Shown: positions 8,431 through 15,909 of the stretch, in pieces
How the letters are laid out: each line of letters opens with the position of its first letter
Position numbering within the stretch: the stretch's first letter is position 1
Translations under genes and position numbers: made by a program
The notes under the pieces: model-generated
Seen by the model: the letters and a program-made list of their open reading frames with translations, nothing else
Databases searched by the model: none
What the model was told of the DNA's origin: nothing
NCBI GenBank assembly: GCA_035405645.1
Contig: DAONJL010000047.1
Coordinates: forward strand, 1-19,720
Length of the DNA stretch: 19,720 bases
Reading direction: 5' to 3'
Source of the DNA: DAONJL01 sp035405645 [NCBI: bacterium]
GTDB lineage: Bacteria; JAGOBX01; DAONJL01

Positions 8431-8438
8431 AAGGAGGT
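8431..8438 (+). promoter_or_regulatory. Consensus Shine-Dalgarno deciding a TTG start
   Basis: AAGGAGGT is the strongest ribosome binding site in the window. It ends 9 nt before the TTG at 8448, and the next in-frame ATG is six codons further on and too distant. It therefore supports TTG initiation. Confidence 0.75.
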
Positions 8439-8447
8439 AAAAAACAA

Positions 8448-9575
8448 TTGTTCAAAATTAAAGTTATGACTGTTGTTGGCACAAGACCAGAAATTATAAG
8501 ATTATCAGAAACAATAAAAAAACTTGATAAATATTGTAATCACATTTTTGTTCATACTGGTCAAAATTATGACTATGAATTAAATCAGATATTTTTTGAA
8601 GATTTACAATTACGTAAACCAGATTATTTTCTTGAAGTTAAGAGTAATACACTTGGCGAACAAATAAGTAAAATAATTGAAAAAACAGAGAAGATAATAT
8701 TAAAAGAAAAGCCAGATGCATTTTTAGTGCTTGGCGATACTAATAGCGCTTTATCAGCGATAATTGCTAAAAGATACCATATCCCGGTTTTTCATTTAGA
8801 AGCAGGTAATAGATGTTTTGATGAACGAGTGCCAGAAGAATTAAATCGCCGTATTGTTGATCATATCTCAGATGTTAATTTTTGTTATTCTGAAAATGCA
8901 AGACATTATTTACTTAAAGAAGGTTTACCAGCTGGTAAAATTTTTGTTTCAGGTTCACCAATGGCAGAAGTAATAGAAGTAAATAAAGAAAAAATATTAA
9001 ACTCAACTATTTTAGAAAAATTAAAAATTTCGAAAAATAAATATTTTGTTGTAAGTTGTCATAGAGAAGAAAATGTTGATAATAAAGAAAATTTACTTCA
9101 ATTCTATAATCTAATAATTAAATTAACAGAAAAATATAAATATCCAATTGTAATAACATTGCATCCCCGTACAAAAAAACGACTAAAAAAAATAAATAGT
9201 AAATTTAATGAAATGGTAATATTATCTAAACCATTTAATTTTTCTGATTATAATAATTTACAGATAAATGCATATTGTGTAATATCAGATAGTGGAACAA
9301 TATTTGAAGAAGCAGCAATATTAAATTTTCCAGCAATAGTAATACGAGAAAGCACAGAACGACCAGAAGCACTTGATACTGGTTCTGCAATTCAAACTGG
9401 CTTGAATGTTGAAAATGTTCTAAATGCAATTGAATTAGTTCGAAATACTTTTAGTATAAAAAAAGAATGGTCAATACCAGATGATTATAAACCTACAAAT
9501 TTTTCTGATAGAGTAGTTAAATTTATAATTGGGCAAGCAAATATATTAAAAAATAAGGAAATAATAAAATGGTAA
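8448..9575 (+). CDS. UDP-N-acetylglucosamine 2-epimerase-type enzyme (WecB/CapG-like)
   Basis: 375 residues, the usual family length. Conserved segments in order: VVGTRPEIIRLS (G11, T12, R13), HTGQNYDYELNQIFFEDL, LGDTNSALSAI (D97), FHLEAGNRCFDERVPEELNR (E118, E131), SGSPMAEV, SCHREENVDN and SDSGTIFEEAA. These are the substrate-binding and catalytic elements of non-hydrolysing UDP-GlcNAc 2-epimerases. In the UDP-L-FucNAc pathway the homologue CapG/WbjD makes the last C2 epimerisation, and the CapF-like SDR and cupin upstream favour that reading over UDP-ManNAc synthesis (WecB). The protein is cytoplasmic. Translation starts at TTG behind AAGGAGGT. It is preceded by the 28-bp palindrome, so expression could respond to the small regulator. 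Its stop overlaps the ATG of a broken GT2 gene. Confidence 0.88.
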   Translation: MFKIKVMTVVGTRPEIIRLSETIKKLDKYCNHIFVHTGQNYDYELNQIFFEDLQLRKPDYFLEVKSNTLGEQISKIIEKTEKIILKEKPDAFLVLGDTNSALSAIIAKRYHIPVFHLEAGNRCFDERVPEELNRRIVDHISDVNFCYSENARHYLLKEGLPAGKIFVSGSPMAEVIEVNKEKILNSTILEKLKISKNKYFVVSCHREENVDNKENLLQFYNLIIKLTEKYKYPIVITLHPRTKKRLKKINSKFNEMVILSKPFNFSDYNNLQINAYCVISDSGTIFEEAAILNFPAIVIRESTERPEALDTGSAIQTGLNVENVLNAIELVRNTFSIKKEWSIPDDYKPTNFSDRVVKFIIGQANILKNKEIIKW

Positions 9576-9961
9576 ATTCATTAATAAGTGTTGTAATACT
9601 AAATTATAATTACTTTCATTTAATTGTAAAATGTAATGCTTCTGTAAGAAATCTAAAAATGAAAAAGTTTGGTTAATCATAGAAAAAGAATATATGAAGA
9701 GAATAAAATTGTTTTAATCAAAGTAAGTTTACAAGAGATATTATGAGAAAGAAAGTAAAGAGAAATAAAGATAGATTGTAAATAATTTTTAAAAAGGAAT
9801 TTTGAAATAAATAATATACGCAATACTTTAATATGTTCAGTTTGCACGAGTCTCTTCGAAAGTAATTTGAAAAACTTTCAGAAAATAAATCGAAATTATC
9901 AGAAAACTTATAAAATATAAAAGAAAAATTTAAAAAGAAAAAATATAAAAATATAGAATAA
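9569..9961 (+). pseudogene. Remnant of a GT2 glycosyltransferase gene
   Basis: An ATG at 9569 overlaps the previous stop and has AAGGAA (9555-9560) at a good distance. It encodes SLISVVILNYNYFHLIVKC, the unmistakable N-terminus of a GT2 enzyme ('vSVVIlnyN....L..cl.Sl'). The frame then drifts and ends at TAA 9674-9676 after 35 codons, without the D-G-S and DxD motifs. Downstream, the same frame, through many stops, still shows coding-like stretches (for example FEKLSENKSKLSENL and NIKEKFKKKKYKNIE up to 9961). These recall the basic tail of GT2 proteins. The total span is under half of a normal GT2 gene, so an internal deletion plus mutations is likely. The N-terminal identification is firm; the extent of the remnant is inference. 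No other function is seen in this stretch up to 9984. Confidence 0.55.
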
Positions 9962-9984
9962 AAAATAAAAAAGATAAATTTCGA

Positions 9985-11571
9985 ATGGGAAAAAAAATAT
10001 TACATATTTTTTCTAAAACTGGCGGTGGAACAGAAAGATTTATTATTGATTTTTTATATTGTCTAAATAAGCAATTTAAAGCAAAACAAATTATATTATT
10101 TAAAGAACTATTAAATAAAAGTAAAGATTTTTCTATAAAAAAGAAAAATTATAATGAATATCAAATAATAGGACCTTCAATATTTTATTTTAAATCAGAA
10201 AATTTTTATTATAAATTTTATAATAAAAAATTTGAATATGAATTTGTTAAATTTATAAAACAAATAAAGCCAGATTTAGTCCATATTCATACAATTTTTG
10301 ATTTACCATTTTTAATAGTAAAAATTTTAAAGAAATTTAATATTCCTATAATATTTTCAATTCATGATACAACGCTTTTATGTCCAAGAAATGGTTTTAT
10401 TGATTCAAATAATGATTATTGTTTAGAAAATTATAATGGGATAAAATGTTCAGAATGTTTTCCAGAAATAAATTATATTAATTTTTATTTTTATCATCAA
10501 TATATTAAAAATATGTTAAATTATGATATAGATATATTAACAACAGTATCAAAAGCAACGGCTGAGATTTATAAGTATTTTGGTATAAATAAAGAAATTA
10601 ATGTTATTTATTCAGGAATAAATTTGAGTTGTAAAATACCAGTAAAATCATTAGATAAAGAAAAAGTTGTTTTCGGATATTTTGGTGGTAATTCTATCCA
10701 TAAAGGATTTTTAATACTGATTAATGCTTTACAATATATAAAAAATAAAAAATCAAAAATTATATTGTATGGTTCTAATATTAATGATACTTTAAAAACC
10801 ACAATATTGAAAAAATTAAATGGTAATTTAGAGATTATTTTTGAAAAATCTTATAATATAAATGAGATTCAAGATGTTTATAAAAAAATTGATGTGTTAA
10901 TTTTTCCATCTTATTGTTTTGAAACAGCGGGTTTAACATTGCTTGAAGCAAAATATTTTAAAACTCCAATTATTTTTTCAAATAGTAATGGAATTCCAGA
11001 ATATGCTAAAAATAATATTGATGGTTTTGCTTTTGAAAATGGTAATTACAAACAACTTGGAAAAATTTTATTGAAAATAGTTGATAATCCAAAAATAATT
11101 AATGAAATAAGAGAAAGAATTGAACCCCCAAAAAAAATGGAAGATACTGTCGATGAATATATTGTTCTTTATAATTCATTATTAAAAGAAAAAAAAATTA
11201 ATAATCATATTTTTGTTAAGTTGCTAAATAAAAAAGAAAAGAAAATTTTAACAGATTTACAAAAAGAGCAAAAAATAAATATTAAAAAAATTATCTCAAA
11301 TAAAAAAATTAAAAAAATAATATTATTTGGAACAGGTGTATTATCTAAAAGAATTTATTTAACTTTATCAAAAACTCAAAGAAATAAAATCAAATATGTA
11401 TTTGATAATGATGAATTAAAGAATAATAAAATATTTTTTGGGCATATTATTAAAAAACCGTTTTTTATTGAAGATATTGATTATATTATTATTGCTTCTC
11501 AATGGTTTAATGAAATAAAAGAACAATTAATTTCATTGGGTTATCCAGAAAAAAAAATAGTAATAATCTAA
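9985..11571 (+). CDS. GT4 glycosyltransferase with C-terminal Rossmann-like module
   Basis: 528 residues. Residues 1-430 are a GT4 enzyme. The N-terminal loop is SKTGGGTERF, then DLVHIHTIFD, then SIHDTTLLCPRNG with a cysteine-bearing insert (C133, C146, C155, C158). The donor side has GYFGGNSIHKGF and the EX7E motif E313-TAGLTLL-E321, followed by TPIIFSNSNGIPE. From about residue 442 a separate domain follows: IILFGTGVLSKRIY, KYVFDNDE, DYIIIASQWFNEIKEQL. This is a nucleotide-binding-like module also found in the next three genes. The enzyme should transfer a sugar from a nucleotide donor. The added module is common on FkbM-type methyltransferases and similar proteins, and its role is not known to me. 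No clear Shine-Dalgarno precedes the ATG. The gene is followed by a 377-nt gap. Confidence 0.85.
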   Translation: MGKKILHIFSKTGGGTERFIIDFLYCLNKQFKAKQIILFKELLNKSKDFSIKKKNYNEYQIIGPSIFYFKSENFYYKFYNKKFEYEFVKFIKQIKPDLVHIHTIFDLPFLIVKILKKFNIPIIFSIHDTTLLCPRNGFIDSNNDYCLENYNGIKCSECFPEINYINFYFYHQYIKNMLNYDIDILTTVSKATAEIYKYFGINKEINVIYSGINLSCKIPVKSLDKEKVVFGYFGGNSIHKGFLILINALQYIKNKKSKIILYGSNINDTLKTTILKKLNGNLEIIFEKSYNINEIQDVYKKIDVLIFPSYCFETAGLTLLEAKYFKTPIIFSNSNGIPEYAKNNIDGFAFENGNYKQLGKILLKIVDNPKIINEIRERIEPPKKMEDTVDEYIVLYNSLLKEKKINNHIFVKLLNKKEKKILTDLQKEQKINIKKIISNKKIKKIILFGTGVLSKRIYLTLSKTQRNKIKYVFDNDELKNNKIFFGHIIKKPFFIEDIDYIIIASQWFNEIKEQLISLGYPEKKIVII

Positions 11572-11948
11572 GTCAATCATATGATTGTTTAGAGAATTAG
11601 TAAGTTAAAAATAGATAAAATATCTAACATAAAGCAATTGCTTTTATAGTATTAACTGAACTAATAATCTGCTAAAACAATCCAAAATATAAATAATTAA
11701 ATTATCCCCTTCTTTTTAAAAAATTTTTTAGATGTTTTAATAGTGAAAATGTTATCTAAAAAAGTATGTTAAAATATATGTTTTTTTTGAAATTGTGTTT
11801 TAAGTTTTGAAAAGTTATTTCAATTTTTCGAAATTTCTAAAAATCAAAATACAAAGTTATATAATTTAAGAATTTTAAAATATTTATTTATATCTCAATT
11901 AAAATTTAAAAATATTTTACTTTTTGAAATTAGGAAAATTAATAGATA
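11572..11948 (+). other. Intergenic stretch with two short palindromes, no gene seen
   Basis: 377 nt, very AT-rich, with no credible reading frame on either strand. It contains two perfect 14-nt palindromes, CAATCATATGATTG (11574-11587, directly after the stop) and AAAGCAATTGCTTT (11631-11644). Neither is followed by a T-run, so they are not convincing terminators. A weak partial hairpin around 11814-11833 resembles one at 19489-19508. A promoter for the following gene may lie here, but no -35/-10 pair stands out from the AT background. Confidence 0.4.
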
Positions 11949-13331
11949 ATGAAAATTTTAAATATATTATTTTACCCAAAATATACAGCATTATCATTTT
12001 TACGTGCATTAACTCCATTTAGGTTTTTACAAAAATTTGATTGTTTTACTGAATTTTATGATTATTTAGATTTATCGAAATATTTTTCATTAAAGTTATT
12101 CGAAAAATCAAATATAATAATTCTTAATCGTAATATTCCAAATTTCATTTCTTCTTTAATAATAAATTTCTGCCGGCAGAATAATAAAACTATTTTTTAT
12201 GAAATAGATGATTTATTATTTGCACTTCCGAAATATCATCCTTTCTCTTTTTTTTATAATAATTATAAAATTTATTTATCACAAATTTTAAAAAGTGTTG
12301 ACGGAATTATTGTCTCTACGGAATTATTAAAAAAATTTTTATCTAAATATAATCAAAATATTTTTGTTTATGAAAATCTTTTACCAACTGAAATTATTTC
12401 AATTTCCGAAAAATTAAATGGAAATGATACACTCACTATTGGCTATTCTGGTTCTTTAACGCATTATAAAGATTTTATAAAAGTATATATTGTGTGGAAA
12501 TTACTTTATCAAAAATATAAAGACAAAATAAAATTTCGGATAATAGGTCCTTTAAAAATTTTAAAAAAAAATTCTGATTTAAAAAATCATAATATTTTCA
12601 GCCCACAATTAATCGAATCTTCAAACTTTGATTTGCCAATTGAATATATAAATGGTTCGGATAATTATCTTGAATTTATGGAAATATTTGCAAATAATAG
12701 ATTCGATATTGGTTTCTGCCCTTTAATAGATAATGATTTTAATAGATGCAAAAGTCATATAAAATATCTCGAATATTCTATTTTTAATGTTTATGGTTTA
12801 TATAGTGAGCTTGAACCGTATAATAATATAAATAATAATTTTATTGATAAAATAAAAGGACTTAATGTTTATGATTGGTTTAATAAAACTACCGAAATAA
12901 TCAATGATTACGAAAATAAAAAGAAACAAATAACAAAAATTAAAAAATATGTTTATGAAGAATACAATATAGAAAACAAAATACAATTAATTTTAGATTT
13001 AAAAAATTGGTTGATAAAAACGAAATCAACAAATAATTTTAAATTATCATTATTTGATAAAGATTTAATAATTTTAATTTGGGGATTAAGTAATTACGGT
13101 TTTTATTGTTATAATATTTTAAATGAATTTGGTTATAAAAAAATAATTTTTATCGATAGTAATATTGAACAAATAAAAAAATATTGTGATAAATATAAAG
13201 TATATCATTCAAGTGAATTAACAAAATTATCATTTGATATAATAATAATTGCTTCATTTACATATTTTTCTGAAATATATAAACAAATAATAAATACTGA
13301 TTCTTCGTTTGAAAAAAAAATATTCTTATAG
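11949..13331 (+). CDS. GT-B glycosyltransferase with C-terminal Rossmann-like module
   Basis: 460 residues. The motif YEIDDLLFALPKYHP (E85-D88) is typical of a GT4-like group that carries 'fEiDDllf..p'. IGYSGSLTHYKDF and RIIGPL form the start of the donor domain. The segment DFNRCKSHIKYLEYSIFNV (residues 263-281) fits the conserved 'nrcKS..KyLEYaa.gvPv' donor loop, with E275 as the likely conserved Glu, although the usual G-x-P-V is replaced by FNVYGL. From about residue 373 comes the accessory Rossmann-like module (ILIWGLSNYGFYCY, IIFIDSN, FDIIIIASFTYFSEIYKQ), shared with the neighbouring genes. Cytoplasmic; the donor is unknown. The stop follows an A9 tract at 13312-13320. A GC-rich 14-nt palindrome sits inside the gene at 12168-12181. 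Only a poor ribosome site (AGGA, 11932-11935) precedes the ATG. Confidence 0.78.
   Translation: MKILNILFYPKYTALSFLRALTPFRFLQKFDCFTEFYDYLDLSKYFSLKLFEKSNIIILNRNIPNFISSLIINFCRQNNKTIFYEIDDLLFALPKYHPFSFFYNNYKIYLSQILKSVDGIIVSTELLKKFLSKYNQNIFVYENLLPTEIISISEKLNGNDTLTIGYSGSLTHYKDFIKVYIVWKLLYQKYKDKIKFRIIGPLKILKKNSDLKNHNIFSPQLIESSNFDLPIEYINGSDNYLEFMEIFANNRFDIGFCPLIDNDFNRCKSHIKYLEYSIFNVYGLYSELEPYNNINNNFIDKIKGLNVYDWFNKTTEIINDYENKKKQITKIKKYVYEEYNIENKIQLILDLKNWLIKTKSTNNFKLSLFDKDLIILIWGLSNYGFYCYNILNEFGYKKIIFIDSNIEQIKKYCDKYKVYHSSELTKLSFDIIIIASFTYFSEIYKQIINTDSSFEKKIFL
12168..12181 (+). repeat. GC-rich 14-nt palindrome inside a coding region
   Basis: TTCTGCCGGCAGAA is a perfect palindrome whose central ten bases are 80% G+C. 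It is embedded in a gene that is otherwise overwhelmingly A and T, where it encodes F74-C-R-Q and the start of N78 using the rare-looking codon CGG. It may be a genome-wide short repeated word; only one copy was noticed here. Confidence 0.35.
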
Positions 13332-13347
13332 GCTAAATGAATTAGAT

Positions 13348-14303
13348 ATGAAAATACTAATATTTGGAACTGGTAAATTTTTTGAAAGAAATAAATATAA
13401 TAAAGATATTGTAGAAAACGAAATACTCGCATTTATTGATAATGACAAAAATAAACAAGGATTATTTGTAAATGATAAACCAATTATAAGCCCTGATAAA
13501 ATTCATTACTATAATTATGATAAAATTGTAATAATGAGTAATGCAGCCAATGAGATAAGGAAACAATTAGTTGAACTAAATATTCCTATTGATAAAATAG
13601 AAATATATCAAGATATTGCATATCAGCAAAAAGTTTTTTTTAGTTATTTTTATTTAAAAGGTGAAGGAATAGAAATTGGTACTCTCCATAATCCATTGAA
13701 AGTAAATAAAGAAATTTGCAGTGTAAAATATATTGATAAAAAAAATGTAAATGAACTTATTAAAAATTATCCTGAAATTAATCACAGCGATTTGGCAAAA
13801 GTAGATATTATTGATGATGGGGAATATTTATCAGAAATTTTAGATGAATCACAAGATTTCATAATTGCAAGTCATTTTTTAGAACATTGTAAAAATCCAA
13901 TTTTAACAATAAAGGCTCATTTAAAAAAATTAAAAAAAAATGGAATTTTGTATTATGTTGTTCCTGATAAAAGATATACTTTTGATAAAAATAGAAAATT
14001 AACAACCGGGACCATTTTTACAATGATTATTTTAATTTACCAGACCAATTTGAGCATTATTATGAATTTGCTTCAATACATTCTACAAATGAAAAAGAAA
14101 TCATCGCTCTTGCTAATCGATATATTGCAGAAGATTATAGTATTCATTTTCATACCTGGGACGCGAATTCACTATTAGAGTTTTTAATTAAAACACGAGA
14201 ATTATTAAATATTAAATTTGAGATATTGGTTTATGTTTTGATTCACGATGAAATTATTTGTATAATAAAAAAATATAATGAAAAAGAAAGTAATAATATA
14301 TAA
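13348..14303 (+). pseudogene. SAM-dependent methyltransferase with N-terminal Rossmann-like module, frameshifted
   Basis: The ATG at 13348 begins MKILIFGTGKFFER, exactly at the first strand of the accessory Rossmann-like module (residues 1-90, with FIDNDKN and KIVIMSNAANEIRKQL); the upstream TTG at 13309 is less likely. A class I methyltransferase follows: GIEIGTLHNP (SAM loop, residues 107-116), DFIIASHFLEHCKNPI and LYYVVPDKRYTFDKNRKLTT. At 14007/14008 the frame breaks. Beyond it the original frame yields nonsense ending at 14178. The frame one base back gives DHFYNDYFNLPDQFEHYYEF, IHFHTWDANSLLEFLIKTR and DEIICIIKKYN, the natural C-terminal half, up to TAA 14301-14303. Inserting one base between 14007 and 14008 (for example T, giving TTWDHFY) restores a 318-residue protein. 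Either a real inactivating deletion or a sequence error. Its presumed role was methylation of a sugar or glycan. Confidence 0.8.
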
Positions 14304-15909
14304 TCCGTTGGGAACACCTGGTTATATAATAGATAGTTTCTATGCATATAATGGTTTAACATTAGCTATACCGCTTTTAAATGCAGGTTATGAAGTTGAA
14401 TTGTTTGATGCAAATTCAGATGAAAATGCTTCTAAAGAATTAATAAATTCATTTGATAATGATATTATATGTTTAGGTATTAGTGCAATGACTGGCTATC
14501 AAATTAAAGATGGTTTAGATGTTGCCAGGAGCATAAAACAATTAAATTCTAATATTACTATTGTTTGGGGCGGTCCGCATCCTTCGCTTTTGCCAGAACA
14601 AACTTTAAAACACAATTTAGTTGACATTATAGTTCGAGGACAGGGTACATATACTTTTTTGGAATTAGTAGATGCTTTGTATTATAAAAAGTCATTATTT
14701 TCAATAAAAGGAATTGGATTCAAAGAACATAATAAAATATTTTTAACTGAAGAAAGTTTATTTAAACCATTAAAAGAATTTAATGGTTATCCATTTCAAT
14801 TAATAAAAAATATTGAAACAAAAAAATGGAGCACTTTTAATTATAATTCAAGTGAAGGGTGTCCGTGGAATTGCGGATTTTGTGCAAATAAAACGATGTA
14901 TAAAAGTAGATGGTTTGGTTATCCTGTTGAACCAATTTTAAGAGATATAAAATATATAATTAACAAAACTAACTTAAATAATATTTCATTTGTTGATACT
15001 AATATGTTTGTTGATAAAAAAAGAATTATAAATTTTGCAGAGGAATTAATAAAACAAAATATTGATATAAAATGGTTAGCCTCAGGAAGAATAGACCAAT
15101 TTTTAAATTACAGTTCAGATGAACTAAAATTAATTGCTTCATCAGGATTAACAACTCTTTTATTGGGGTTGGAAAGTGGTAGCCAACGATTATTAAATAA
15201 AATGAATAAAAATATTAATGTGAATAAATATCTAAAAGGAATTGAATATTTGAATTCATTTAATATTAAATTCGCAGGATTATTTATGATTGGTTTGCCA
15301 ACAGAAACAGAAGAAGAAATGGAAGAAACATTTAATCTTATGCGAATTATAAATGATTATCAGAATGGTTCAATTATTTTGGCAATATATACGCCTTATC
15401 CTGGTAGTGAAATGTTTAAGGAATGTGTTGAACTTGGTTTTGAGATGCCAGATTCATTTGAAAAATGGGGCGATTTCACGCAAGACAAAATTAATACAAC
15501 CTGGCAAAATCCGAATATTAAATTAAAATTTGATTGTATAATTGCAGAATTGCATATGAAAAAAAATGAGTATAATTTAGAAACTGATTTATTAGCCAAA
15601 GAAATAAAAAAAGAAGGTAATAATAATATATTAATTTGGGGTGCAGCGTTAACAGGTGCTTATTTATTAAAGGCGGCAGAAAAAAATAATCTTAATGTTT
15701 TGGGCTTTATTGATAATAATTTAGAAAAGATAAATAAAAAATGGTTTGAGAAAAATATATTTTCATTTAATGATGCTCCTTTAAAATATGCTGACGCAAT
15801 TGTTATTGCTTCAAAAGGCTATGAAAGAGAAATAATTAAGCAGATTAAAAAAGAGAAAAATATTAATTGTAAAATTTATGGTTTATTGAAAACGAATTAT
15901 TATGATTGA
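14278..15909 (+). CDS. B12-binding-domain radical SAM protein with C-terminal Rossmann-like module
   Basis: 543 residues. The N-terminal cobalamin-binding-type domain (residues 1-135) has VIIYNPLGTPGYII, DIICLGISAMTGYQ, VWGGPHPSLLPEQTL and IVRGQGTYTFLEL. The radical SAM core begins SSEGCPWNCGFCANKT, with C195, C199 and C202 as the [4Fe-4S] ligands. It continues with LLLGLESGSQRLLNKMNKN and FMIGLPTETEEEMEET. From about residue 449 the accessory module appears again: ILIWGAALTGAYLL, LGFIDNN, DAIVIASKGYEREIIKQI. It is therefore a sibling of the radical SAM gene at 3375 but with a different C-terminal domain. The ATG overlaps the end of the frameshifted methyltransferase by 26 nt; no Shine-Dalgarno is visible. 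Possible roles are methylation or rearrangement of a glycan or lipid precursor; substrate unknown. Confidence 0.85.
   Translation: MKKKVIIYNPLGTPGYIIDSFYAYNGLTLAIPLLNAGYEVELFDANSDENASKELINSFDNDIICLGISAMTGYQIKDGLDVARSIKQLNSNITIVWGGPHPSLLPEQTLKHNLVDIIVRGQGTYTFLELVDALYYKKSLFSIKGIGFKEHNKIFLTEESLFKPLKEFNGYPFQLIKNIETKKWSTFNYNSSEGCPWNCGFCANKTMYKSRWFGYPVEPILRDIKYIINKTNLNNISFVDTNMFVDKKRIINFAEELIKQNIDIKWLASGRIDQFLNYSSDELKLIASSGLTTLLLGLESGSQRLLNKMNKNINVNKYLKGIEYLNSFNIKFAGLFMIGLPTETEEEMEETFNLMRIINDYQNGSIILAIYTPYPGSEMFKECVELGFEMPDSFEKWGDFTQDKINTTWQNPNIKLKFDCIIAELHMKKNEYNLETDLLAKEIKKEGNNNILIWGAALTGAYLLKAAEKNNLNVLGFIDNNLEKINKKWFEKNIFSFNDAPLKYADAIVIASKGYEREIIKQIKKEKNINCKIYGLLKTNYYD

Noticed and set aside
13309-13311. 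TTG at 13309 as start of the methyltransferase
   Set aside because: It would add 13 unconserved residues read across an A9 tract in the preceding gene; the ATG at 13348 begins exactly at the Rossmann-like module.
13312-13320. A9 tract as a phase-variation switch at the end of the GT gene
   Set aside because: It lies only four codons before the stop and the alternative frame also ends at once, so slippage would hardly change the protein. Long A runs are common in this sequence.
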